From: Magnolia sinica
Taxonomy: Eukaryota; Streptophyta; Magnoliopsida; Magnoliales; Magnoliaceae
Direction of reading: 5' to 3'
Length of the DNA stretch: 64,000 bases
NCBI RefSeq assembly: GCF_029962835.1
Contig: NC_080588.1
Span: 29,497,501-29,561,500, forward strand
In this document: one piece after another, positions 48,061 through 60,042 of the stretch
How positions within the stretch are numbered: position 1 is the first letter of the stretch
Layout: every line of letters starts with the position of its first letter
Program-made: the position numbers and the translations under genes
The notes under the pieces: model-generated
Seen by the model: only the letters and a program-made list of their open reading frames with translations
What the model was told of the DNA's origin: nothing
Databases searched by the model: none

Positions 48061-49369
48061 GTAGGAAAAAGATCGTTAGGTGGTACTTGCCTTTTCTTTC
48101 CTTAGTTGAGATTTTTTATTGTTCAGTTTTATAAAGACAAATTGTATATTTCGTAAGGGATCGATCTGTACATAAATTGTTTTACAGAATTATCAACATT
48201 CTAAAGACTACCAACAAAATTGATGGTTTTACAAATGTTAGTTCATGGTAAGGGCTAATTTAATTATTAAGATTCACTTTATCCTTGAATATATATGATA
48301 ATTACGATTCTTACTATTTTTTTATTTTATTATGATAGACGCTACTCCTCGGGTCTCTTCCTAAACTTATGAATATTGCACTAAAGAAAACCCTAATAAG
48401 TAAGTGTTGCTCATTTCTGACAATATCAACAAAAGTCTTACGCTCATTGTTAGTGGTAACAAGGGGCATAAGCCTATGTAGCAATATAATAAAATAATAG
48501 AGTTAATTAATTGTTGTTTAGTTTACTTTATTGAACAATAGGTAAATTACTAATACTATTTCTTAATGAATAACTTAATTTATAATTTTATTATTTGTAT
48601 GGCCTTGCTAAGTTTACAAACCATTTAATCTTAACAATTATCATTATATTTTGTCCATCGTTTACCCATCCACAAGAGATTTTTTTTGTTGGGTAATCCG
48701 AATGAAGGTACTGATGAGAGGTACCAAACTTATGTGAAAGCATTGGTTGATGGACTTCCTCCGCATTAACAGTGGATGAGAAAGAATAAAAGGATTGACA
48801 TGGAAAGTCATTGAATTCAAGGGAGCCCCTAGCAAACAAATGGATAAATTCATGTTACCCACAAAACACACTATTCCCAAAACATATTTTTTTTTCTTAC
48901 AAACTTTGATATATTCTCTTCAATGTTCAAAGCAATATTTTCATGATGAAGTACATTAATTTCCTATGGATGGTCTAGGATTGGAATTTCAACCAGTAAG
49001 ATATATGTTTATATGTTTATCACATATATTCTATTTTGATGTGTCTAATTATGTTAATTTGTGTGTTAACCTACAAAAAAATACTACAAAATTTAAGAAG
49101 ACCCAAAGCTTTAATTATCTTAAATGGAGAAAGAGATGTAGTCATAGTTAATGTCCTCTATTGGGGTTGTTTATAGGTCATCCAAGACTATTCATTTTGT
49201 ATATTGTAAGAGAAATGTATCTTGAATGGGCATTCTTTTTTATGTATACTTAAAGTGTAAAATGTATAGACAAATTTCAAATGTATGTTGGATGAGAATT
49301 TTTTTACGTACATTAAAAGATATAAGCATATTTCAAGTGTATAATAAATGGCTATATTTAAAGTGTATG
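48061..49369. other. No gene seen, AT-rich
   Basis: Short frames only, none recognisable. A poly-T/poly-A rich stretch with no repeats longer than a few units. Confidence 0.4.
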
Positions 49370-51060
49370 ATGGTTGTTGTCCGCAATTCTATAATTTTTG
49401 TCGTGAATTTATACTATCATGGATATATTTTTAGGTGCGCGATCACAAATTTATATTGTTCATGATTCCAAATATATACTATCCCTAATTAACTTATACA
49501 GGAATCAACTCCATCCACTCATAACAATGTAATGAAAATTGAAATGACGAAACAATACAATGATTGTAACAATAATTCTTTTTTTATAACAGTAATTTAA
49601 TAAGTGATCATTGCCAAAGTTAATCAAGTCCAACATAAGAAATTTAATCAAAAGTAAAATGAGAAGTTTGCAATCCACATGCAAAATCGACATGTATTCT
49701 AAATTGAATTGCAGAGCATAAGCATTGCAACTGCCACAGCAACTCAATGTCTAAATATTAAAAAACATATTAAAGCATGATCAAGAAAGCGAACAATATA
49801 TCTTCTTTCTACTAGAGATATCAGAACCCCTAATATTTTTGAAATGAAAATATCGATGAGCATTACGCATCTTAAATTAAAGGCTCGCATAATTCTAATC
49901 AGATCATAATTCAAATCGATAGTAATATGACTAGATCTTGTAAAAATAATATTAGAATCCACTAGTTCAATTTTTTTTAGGTATTGTTTATGATCACAAA
50001 TATATACTGTTTGTGGTTGTGAAAATATAATGTTTATTTTTTTAAGATAGAAATCATAAATTTATGTTGCTCATGATCACAAATTTGTATTGTCCTCAAT
50101 TATTTTTCAACTTCGCAATAACGAATTTATATTGTTCTCTTTCGCGAATATATATTATTCGTTAATCAGAAATTTGTACTCTCCTTGAAGTGTTTTTCAG
50201 GTTCCTAATTACAAATTTATATTATCTTTGAACTATTTTTTAAGTTCACGATTGAAAATTTATAGTGTCCTCACACTATTTTTCCAAGTTCATGATCGCG
50301 AATTTATACTACTCATGATCGCAAATTTCTATTGTCCTTGCTCTCTTTTTCATATATATGATCGTAAATTGGTACGTTTTTTATCATAAATTCATACTAT
50401 TCTTGAACTATTTTTCAAGTTGTCGATCACAAATTTGTATTGTCCTTAATCTATTCTTTCAATTGTGAATCTATAGTGCCATCTATATTTACTATTTCGA
50501 TCATGAATTTATAATGTCATTGATCTATTTTTATGTGCATGATTGTGAATTTGTATTGTTCGTAGTCATGAATTTATTTTGTTCGACATCGTGAATTTAT
50601 ATTGTGTTCAATCTATTTTGGCGATCGCAAATTATATTATCATCGATCTATTCTTACAATCGCGAATTTATACTACTTTATATCGTAAATTGGTAGTCTC
50701 TTCGATCTGTATTTTCACATGTGCGATCACAAATTTGTAGTGCTATCAGAGGTTGTTCTCAGTGCCTAATCAAGAATTTATATTGTCTTTAATCTACCTT
50801 TGCAATTGTGAATTTGTGTTGTCTTAAATCACGAATTTATATTCTCCTCGATCTATTTTTTATGGGCATTATCATGAATTTGTAGTGTCCTCGGAGGTTG
50901 TTTTCAAGTGTGCGATTATAAATTTGCATTATTCATGATTGCAAATTTGTATTGTTCGAGATCAAGAATTTATATAATCCTTAATCAATTTTTGCAATCA
51001 TGACTTTGTACTGTCCTCGATCTTTTTCAATATCATGAATTTGTACTATTCTAGTTGTCA
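49370..51060. repeat. Degenerate tandem array of GATCGCGAATTTATATTGTC-like units
   Basis: For about 1.7 kb, words such as GATCACAAATTTGTATTGTC, CGCGAATTTATACTACT and CTCGATCTATTTTT recur at irregular 20-80 bp steps; I see more than 30 AATTTATA/AATTTGTA cores. It separates unannotated AT-rich sequence from the C-terminal end of the MuDR-type transposase. Spacing and sequence are too variable for CRISPR, and this is a eukaryote. Confidence 0.7.
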
Positions 51061-51199
51061 CTTACAATACATTATGTATAATGAGATCAATTAACTTTTA
51101 TATTATGAGGTGATGATAAAATCATACATTATGTCGAATAATTCAAACCTAATCCAACAAAATTTTAAATTATTGGTACAAAAATTTTAACGTCTAAAC

Positions 51200-51871
51200 A
51201 ATCTTAGTTTTCCTAGGGGATGAGAAACTTGCACCTCTCCTAATTGTGGCCAATTCGCTTGCATCTTCTGCATCTCACAATTGGCTTATCATCTCCCTTC
51301 AAATGAACTTTAGTCTTCTTCGATCTTCCAATGGGATTTATTTGGTATTTAGGTATAAATTTTGCACACATCTTTCTCTATTTGTCTGATGTCTTCCATT
51401 GGCTCTTGTCACTCACTTGGTAAACTGACTCCTAGTAGATGCTCCAATAATTTTTTACCATATAAAGGAGAACAGAAATCATAAGCATTAATACAATACT
51501 TACCACACGCTACGAGTACATGCAAACAACGCAACCCTATTAGATCAACTCACGATATATACATGACCTTTGACGACATTGTCATGAAACTCTCCTTAAC
51601 ATAATAGTCATCTTAAGAAATCTCATGATACTACATGTTATGCGATTTGAGTAAAAGCTTCCTTAATTTATTCTCAGCCCATGGAATCAATAGTCCCAAA
51701 GCAGTCGAAGCATTATATTTTCTTTTGTAGAATATCTATTGAATTTTAAATTTCATAATTTTCATGAGTGTGATTATTTGGTATTCCCTTTCTTCTTTTA
51801 ATAAAGCATTAACACTCTCAGTATGTTAGTAGTGATCTTGTAACCTTCTGCTTGGGAAAAAGGAAGATACA
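51200..51871 (-). pseudogene. MuDR/MULE transposase, C-terminal part (split by copy D)
   Basis: Minus strand. Starting near 51866: KITTNI, then SLNA and KEERE-like residues in a different frame (the conserved TTNxAESLN...R.LP motif of MULE transposases), then ITLMKIMKF. Further on are degraded SWIM-zinc-finger-like pieces and, at 51270-51215, a zinc knuckle CRRCKRIGHNXERC with one stop (CX2CX4HX4C). It continues the protein at 56428-57066 once copy D is removed. Numerous stops and frameshifts. Confidence 0.7.
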
Positions 51872-54800
51872 TGTCACGCCCCGAGACTCTATGACCGGAC
51901 TCGCAAAGAACCCGATAGCCGGTTCCGGCCACAACAACCTCCGTAGTACCTCATTCTCGGCTCCTGAGACAGGTTCCGGTCCTAGAATCCTATAAGGAGG
52001 ATTTTCATCATACAATTCCAACCCAAATCAAGCATACCCAAGATCATATCAAGTAAATCTCAGAAGGTAACCATAGGAACCCATTGCTAAATCCACTAGA
52101 AATTTAAACTTTTATAGGTACATAAGGTTCAAAGGACATACATAAGATGAGAAAGAGAAAAGTCTACAACGGGTCCTCAGCACGCTCCAATCCAATGCCC
52201 CAACCGCTATTGCGCTGACATAGAATCACCTGCACGCATCAATCGTGCGTAAGCTTATAGAAAGCTTAGAGGGCGGTGTAAGTGTGTGACAATGGTGTTC
52301 AGAAGAATAAAGAGAATGCAGAAGGAGCCAATAAGCAGTACCAACACCTCTAGCCATGCCAAGGCTAAGTTATGAATGCAGTAAGCCATACCAAGGCTAT
52401 GCAATGCAATACATGAGTACTGGGAACCATACCAAGGCGATGCAATATAAGGCTTATACAGCCGATGCAAATGCAAATACGAAGTAATGGCAGTCCTCAT
52501 ATCCAATCCACTTATCAAGTACAGTTCCATCATAAGGAATCCACTGGGGTCAAGTACACTGTAGGATGATTGCCGTTCTACAAGACCCGCACAGTCAAAC
52601 GAACGTAGGAGACCTAACTACCCGCCCGTGGACAGCCAATGACCAGCAAGGCTCGACGGTAGCGAACTCACTCACGAGCAGGTCAGACTCAGTCTAACAA
52701 TACCCACTCACTCAAGTGGATAAGGCCACATCCCCTCTCAACTAACTACACAACAGTGGGAGACGCGACATAATGGTGTAAGGCACTCGGGCACTCATGA
52801 TTTTCACTCGGTCACAATGTTGAGGCATCTTCTAAGTACCTTGAAGGTTTAGGGGCTTTCACCCAGGGGCATCCTATGCACCCCAAATGCTCGAATAGTA
52901 TTTCTGGTATCCACAAACGGCCATCCACGATATATCAGTGGAGGCATCGGACCTGATGACGCAAAGGCAATAATATCCATGAGATGCAATGTCAGATGCA
53001 TGAATCACGCACATCAATCATACACCAGCTCCAAGCACTCAACGTGCACAAGAGGGGAAACTCCATCCCTCTACCATATCTGTCCAATGACCACACACAA
53101 TATAAATCCAATCACACAATGATGCATATGGGTCATGAGGATGAACTAGGTGCGTCATACGGCAATGATGTCATAGCATACACCTCCTTTACAAGGAGGG
53201 ACTAAGTCTAGGTACTTAGACAATTCTCTAAGAAGTCATCCTCTAGTGGGGGCACAATAGTTTGGGGTAACTCACAAGGCTAAAGAGAACAATAACATGG
53301 GCCTAAATAGATGAACAGTCCTACCAAGGGTCTATCATGGGCCTTTAACCACCCATAGAAACTCATGTGCCTACCTTAGGGCCACCAATGTGGACATCCA
53401 ACCACAACTGGTCCCCAAGAGTGGTCCATCTCTAATCAACCGCAGATCAAGCCCAAGGCCTATTCCAATACATGGGTCTAGTGAGCAACACACATAGCCC
53501 AATCCATAAGCAATATTGTGGGCCCATACATAAGGTTTGGGCCCAAACATAAGGTCATTAGTCCACATAATTGTGGTGGGCCCAGTGGGCAGCCCATTAC
53601 TCAAACCACATGTGCAATTCTCATGTGTAAGTCAAGTGTGTTGGGCCTACAACCCGGCCCATGTATAAAGTTGATTTAGTGGGTGACCAAGGGCCCAACC
53701 ACTTGTGAAATCCGACCCATAAACCCAACACAATAATATGGAAAAGTGGCCCAAAGGCCCAATGGGCCTATCAAGAGAGTTCCAGCCCTTACGGGCCTAA
53801 AGAGTCCAACAACTTAATACATACATGGACCTAATAATATCCAACTACGGTGGGCCTGAAAAATAAGCATTAATTAAGCCCAAAATTAGGGGATTCTAAG
53901 CATGATTTTATTCCTTCTAAGTACTCACAATGTGGTGGGCCCCACTTCTCAAAATTTCAGCCCGAAGGTCAAGCATAATTATAACACATTGCTGGATTTT
54001 TAACCCAACAGGTTTATGGGCCTATTGGAGCCTAGGAAATGGTCCATTTAATTAGGACATCAGTCCAAGTAGTCTAGCCTTCAAGTCCGAGGGTCCCACC
54101 ACTAGGATTACATCGCATTAATTGGGGAAATAGGTGGGCCACACTGCTTGACCAAGGTCCAGCAGGTAGTCCACATGGGGCGTCCCACATGGGCCTGGGC
54201 GTTCTGGACTCCCAGCCCATGTGCTAGCAAAAAGGCGGGCCCCACCCTGGGTACTCCACACTCAGATGGACCATACTTAAGTGGGCCACACAAAGGAAGG
54301 CTAGAGGGATAAAACACACATCATGGTGGGCCACGAAATGGGGTGGACGGCTAGCCCATGCTGGGCGCCCTAACTTTGGGCGTCCAGCCTAGTGGGCCGG
54401 TCCAGCCCTTGCCAAAAATTCCTCGGTGGTCCGTTGGGCCCAAAATTTGGTAGGTGGGTCCTAACAGGGGTAAGCCACCTTCAGTTAAAATTTCAAATTT
54501 TTCTGAGTTAGGAAAGTATTTTTATGAATTAAAAGAAAACAGACTATCCAAAAATCTGGTTAGTGCAGAATTATGGCTGACCCTATTTTGAACACCCAAT
54601 GGGGTGGGCCCAAGATCTCCAAAATTTGGGAAAAAATGATTTTAACATCCATACATATGTATACTATAAGGTAGGGTCCAAAAAAGTGGCCCACTAATAC
54701 AAAAATTATTTTATATTTTAAGATTTCCAAACTAACATGTTGCTGGACAATCTAAAAAAATCTGGACTATCCACCCCACTTGGGCCACACCTTTGGGACC

Positions 54801-55898
54801 AGAATCAAGGTCAGATGGGGCTGAAATTTGGGAGATATCTAGGTGGGGTCCCCACCTTTAAGAAAAGTATATTTGAATGGTAGGAAAGGTCCCCCAATCA
54901 GTCCAAAAACAACCAGAAACTGTCCAAAAACTTTCTGGATAGCAACATATACATGGAATATACTAAACATATGAGTCAAATAAAAAGGAGATTACCCCAT
55001 AAATTTAGTACCATGGTCCACCTTAGTAGGCCCCACAAATATCCAGGCCATATCCCTACCCAAAAAACCCATTTCATGCATCACATATGGGGGAAATGGG
55101 GCACCAACGTCCCAAGTATGGACTACAATGGACGTCCACTATGTTTGGATGGTCTGGATGTTGCAAGGCCTCTAAGTGGGCCACACACCTCAGAGATCAG
55201 GTCATGAAGATAGAAAAATGAAGAAAAGAAAGAAAGAAAGCAAGATCCGGCCACAAGAGAGGGTCTCCGCCACCATTGAGGCCCTCCCTTCATCACAAAC
55301 ATTACACCTTCTACTATACTCATTTACAAGTTACATCATGGACATGCATGCAATAAAATTTCATATCTAAGGTGAGGATGTCATCCCCACCAAGGTCTAG
55401 GGTCAAGATGACCCCTCAAGAATATGGATAAAAAAGAAAAAGGCAATGATGGGGTCCATGGAGGATGGCCCCATATATCTATGGAACATGCATGGAAGAA
55501 GGTTAGACATAGGCCTCATCCATGGATACTTGGGGACCTCCACTATCATTTGGTGGGCCCCACAAGCTCCTTAGGGTAGGAATGAAAATATCGAAGAAGG
55601 AAGAAAAGAAATCCTAAACTAAAAACACCCACCTCAATAGTTCTTCACCAAACTCCTACCAATGGACTTCTATACTTCAAGCTTCAAGGATCAAAGGCTA
55701 AGATTGGAGATGGAAGGTTAGATGAGGAGTTTTTTTTAGGGTATAAGGGGCTGGAGATAAGGAGAATGGTGGGATGTCCCAAGGGTAGAGAGGGAGAAGG
55801 AGAGATGATGAAAAGAAAGGAAAGGAGAAAAATAAAGTGAAATTGCTAGCAACTAAAGGTTTTATTCAATGTAATGATTGAATTTCTAGAAAAGAGGT

Positions 55899-55943
<45 letters not shown>

Positions 55944-56422
55944 AGAGAAGAGAAATTTTAGAAAAATCAGATTTACGGAAGAGGGAAAAGCAACTTTAGC
56001 ATGGGAGAGTAAAAAGGGAGCTCTCTTGATAAGAGAACTCATGATTACTTGCTAGCTAGGTGTAGGTGGTATTGGTAGTGTAGGTGGTGTAGGCTAGGGA
56101 AAACGTGCAATAGAGTAGGTCACCTTGGGGAACGTGCACACCACCCTAGGTGGCCCCCACAATCATACTAAATGGTCCATCATGGTGTATGCCCCATATC
56201 TCATGATCTAGAACTCGGATGAACGCACGAGACACGGCGTTGGAACTGTGGCGACGATGTGGTCGCAATGGCACTAAATTCGGGTTGATCCAGGTCGGGT
56301 CTACGTGACCGGACTCAAGGACGACCGCAAACACTACCCGAAGGTCGCAGGTCGCCAGAATTTGACTGGTAGGACCGCGTAACCTAAAGAAACGGCATGC
56401 TTACTTGGGTTAGGGTCTTCCA
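51872..56422 (+). mobile_element. Family X copy D, 4551 bp, inserted in the MuDR-type transposase
   Basis: It starts TGTCACGCCCCGAGACTC and ends GGTTAGGGTCTTCCA, flanked by ATACA (51867-51871) and ATACT (56423-56427), a 4-of-5 match. The family landmarks are present in order: CTCCGTAGTACCTCATTCTC, AAGGAGGATTTTCATC, GCTTATAGAAAGCTTAGAGG, GGGCCCAC-rich middle and the 3' block with GACACGGCGTTGGAACTG. It lacks the long ATACATCA/TGGGCC arrays of A and C. The transposase reads on either side of it, an independent proof of the boundaries. Confidence 0.8.
55901..55941. repeat. (CT)n microsatellite in copy D
   Basis: A run of about 40 bp. Copies A and C carry GA on the same strand in the same region, so this run is in the opposite sense and arose separately or by local inversion. 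Confidence 0.95.
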
Positions 56423-56427
56423 ATACT

Positions 56428-57066
56428 CATCTTCTGTTACTTATTCTAATAAGCCATTCATATGTAAGGGTTAGCCAATTCGATATCTTTCATATCCTCT
56501 GCAATTTGTCTCACCTGCATATCATAACAACTGACCAAAAATACTTATCCAATGTATTGTCCTTTAAAGCCAAAATCAAGTTCTGAATAATATAGTATAC
56601 GCGATAGCCATGGATGGATTGCATATGGAAAGATAGCTAGAACTTTCATTAAACCTCTTTTTACGGCTTGATATAATAGCAAGTCCCAACAAGTATCCTA
56701 ATGAAAGGAACTAATCCCAATTATTATAATTCTCTAATTCATCAATTGCATATGCTACTAAAAAGACATGATGACTATCTTCATCCAAGGCTGTAGCTAC
56801 GAAGAGTATACCCCTGTACTTGCCCTTTAAGTGTGTCCCATCGACAGCGAGAATCCCTCACAATGAAATATGAAAGCTTCTAATGCACTGTTTGAGAGCA
56901 ACAAAACATCTCTCGAACTTGCCTATTTGTGTGTTTACAAGCATGGCAGCCAATGTCCCTAAGTTTATCATTTTTGGTTTATGAAAATAATCTAAGAGCT
57001 CGATACATAAGTCTTCATATGATCTCATTACATGTTTTTAACATTGGCAAATGGATGTGCTCTTTC
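56428..57066 (-). pseudogene. MuDR/MULE transposase, central catalytic part
   Basis: Minus strand. LCIELLDYFHKPKMINLGTL and FERCFVALKQCIRSFHI lead into VDGTHLKGKYRGILFVATAL, which holds the first catalytic Asp of the MULE DDE domain, and then DEDSHHVFLVAYAIDELENY, NNWD (second acidic motif). After a frameshift come YYIIQNLILALKDNTLDKYF and YEWLIRISNRR, leading to the junction with copy D. This is the family order of MuDR transposases, which excise and insert MULE DNA in the nucleus. The N-terminal part is missing: similarity stops where the solo LTR begins at 57071, and I could not find it beyond 60037. Confidence 0.82.
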
Positions 57067-57209
57067 AAAGTGTAACAATCCAAAATTTTATGGAGGCTAA
57101 ATTTTAAATTTTAAATTTTTTTTTTAAATGTTTAAATTGGTTACAACAATCCTTACACTTATCTTATTCGAGAAACCATTCTCTCTTTATAAGTTTTCTC
57201 CAAGCATAA

Positions 57210-57212
<3 letters not shown>

Positions 57213-57254
<42 letters not shown>
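57213..57254. repeat. (GA)n microsatellite
   Basis: A GA run of about 42 bp near the start of the solo LTR. Confidence 0.95.
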
Positions 57255-57259
<5 letters not shown>

Positions 57260-58627
57260 AGGGGGGAGAGATAGATGAAGAGGAAGAAGAGTTTGCAAGG
57301 TCAATATTTTATTTAATATTTTTTTATTTTTTATATTTATATTATTATGCTTTGGGCATGCATGATGGATGGGGTGGATTTACTATGGCTCAACCTATGT
57401 GCACATATATCAACAAGTGTGCATATCACAGTGCACCTCATGCATGTAAAATAAGGAAGAAAAGCAAAACAATTAAACATAGACTTATTTTGGTTCTACT
57501 TGAATTATGTGTTGGGCTTATTGGTGCATGTGGGGCCCGATTAATTCAGTCAATTAGATTTCGAGAATCAAAACACGCCAAACCTCCAAAAATTAGACCA
57601 AATAATATTTGAGTAGGCCATAATATCCAAAATAGAATTCATGGTATATTCACCGTTGGAAGATTTATTGGGGCCGTAGAGACTTCCAATGAAGATAATA
57701 ATTATTTTAACCCTTCAAAAATAATTGGGTGAATGAATAAAAAACTCAGATATTTGATAGACAGTTAGAAGAGCACGAGATAAGGAAGGTACATGTTTTA
57801 ATGGTGAAGAATAGTCAGCATTGTTCATGATGGTATGGTGCACTAGAATCACGAATCTGACTCATTTTTTGACTAGCATCCTAAGACAACATTGATAAAT
57901 TGTTGGCTGTAATAGATTTAGTGCACATACATTATGTGTGGACCATCAGAAAAATTATATAAATATATATAAAGCTAAAAGCTCTCTTATATTTACGAAA
58001 TCAGAATTGATTCAAAGGGTCATTTATGCTGGATTGCCTTGATAAAAGTGACAAATACATACCGTCTATTGATCTTGTCACTTAATAAGAGACTTGAGGT
58101 TGAGAATTTTACTTCAAATAAAACTCAGGTGGACCACAGTGCCTTAAACAGTGAAAAATGAATGGTTACTATTGAGCATTCGTGTGGGCCACAGAAGTGT
58201 TGTTTTGAGGAGATTTTTGGGCCCGTCATTATGTGAGGATTATCCATCTCACCCAAGGATCAAATTATCATGGGACCCATTTAAAAATTAAATAAATAAA
58301 AATAAAATTTTAGTTCCAACATTGGAAACCGAGTGTGGTTTCCAAATGTTGGAGACCATCTTGGGCCATGAGATTGTGGACCCCATAATGATGTGTTGTA
58401 TCCATCCCATCCATTTGGTTACGAAGGCCACTTTGGGCTCGGAGTGTAAATTTAGGACATCCAAAATTTGTGTGGCTCGTACAGTGAGAAAATTATAGTG
58501 TTTGTACGATAATCTTTTATATTATTGTGGCTCCCACGGATTTCAGATTGAATCGAAATTTCTTCCCAAGGTTCACCATAGTGGTGGTAACCATGTAATT
58601 AGTTCAGATCCTTATAGTAAGACCCAC

Positions 58628-58632
<5 letters not shown>

Positions 58633-58668
<36 letters not shown>
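58633..58668. repeat. (TA)n microsatellite
   Basis: About 18 TA units inside the solo LTR. Short Tyr/Ile frames over it are by-products. Confidence 0.95.
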
Positions 58669-58670
<2 letters not shown>

Positions 58671-60042
58671 CTATGTGGATGTATGGTAAAACTTGTGTGT
58701 TTAGGACAACACATCCACATGTATAATATGTATCATCATAGCATGTTGTTACAAGATCCAAGCCATCCATGTGCTGGGTCATATTATAAGATATCTAATC
58801 TGTCTTTTTGGCTGGGATAGATAAGATAAACCATATACATTAGGTACATTACCTTGTATAACTTAAAAATCACTCCCATTTATGGCCTAAGTGATCAAAA
58901 TAAATCATGGGCTTTATATACTTAATCTTTTGTCATCCATTCATTTTTAATATTGTGGTGCACTGTATATGGATTATAGGTATTCCTTGAATTGCTCCAT
59001 CAAATTTCTTCCTAACTTTTCTCACCAAATCATCAGGTGAATGATCCCAACATGTTTCATCTCCATACGATTAAAATAAATTGTTGTATTGCTATGATTG
59101 GTTGTACTATGATTGTGATTGTGAATGACTAGATTAAATTGATTATGAACTGATTAGTGCTGAGATATTCTTGGATTTTGAACATGTGAAATGCCTCTCA
59201 TATAGAAAGATGTATGTGGCTGTTTATATGATTATTGATGCATTAAACATTTATGCATCGCATCGTTAACGCTCTTGTACGATTACTTAGGGGACAACCC
59301 GTTGTACCCACTAAAAGCCCACTCTAGGTGGAAGCCTGCCCAATGGAGGGGATGCGGGCCTTGCCCATGCATACCAATGGTAGAAGCCTTCTAAGTGTAG
59401 ATACGAGTTGTCAATATCTGACAATTATGTTTTACTTGTGTGAATTATTTTAATTGTATCGTGCACGAACCATGATGAGTTCACTCACTGGACCTGACCA
59501 GCTGATGGCGTATTGATGAAAAAACCATACATATGAAATTGAAGCAGATACAACGACTCAAGAATAAGAACATGAGGCCAAACCAGTGAATGATCCACAA
59601 CAACAGTAGCCATATTTAACCGAAGATGAGCTTACTTAACTGGATCAGTAGAATGATTAAATGGGACATGTATTTCCTATTATTTTATCATTTATATTTC
59701 GAAATGGCTTCTTATTTAGATTTTATAAAAATAAATAAATAATTGAACAACTCGATGATTCTAAATAATGGTTTAATAAAAGTCTCAAATGGGTGGACAT
59801 AAATATTTTAGTTAGTGTTTTCGATTATTATAGATGTGTAGTGGTAAATGTTTGTGAATGTATTACTCATTTATATGAGCGTATTGATGGATGTTAATGA
59901 GAGCATAGAATTCATATTATATTATGCCTCTATTAAAATGATGTGACTCGTGATTTAAGTACATTAAGTGTACGAGCCATAAACCGTAACTTATGTCTGA
60001 AGGTGCACACTTAGTATCTGAATTTTGAGGCGTGACACAAAA

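Larger units (their letters stand above)
57071..60037 (+). mobile_element. Probable solo LTR of a chromovirus-type element, TSD CAAAG/CAAAA
   Basis: Starts TGTAACAATCCAAAA and ends TTTTGAGGCGTGACA; flanks are CAAAG (57066-57070) and CAAAA (60038-60042), 4 of 5. It is the right size and internal style (GA-rich leader, CTCACTGGACCTGACCAGCT block near 59490, AAGCCTGCCCAATGGAGG block near 59333) for a Tekay-like LTR, but differs in sequence from the one at 13034. No primer site or coding sequence follows. Confidence 0.6.

Noticed and set aside
49370-51060. CRISPR-like or centromeric satellite array
   Set aside because: Repeats are not of constant length, spacers are not unique and regular, and the context is a plant genome; no monomer of about 150-180 bp is seen.
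58502-58726. 74-codon plus-strand frame with repeated Tyr-Ile
   Set aside because: Produced by the TA microsatellite.
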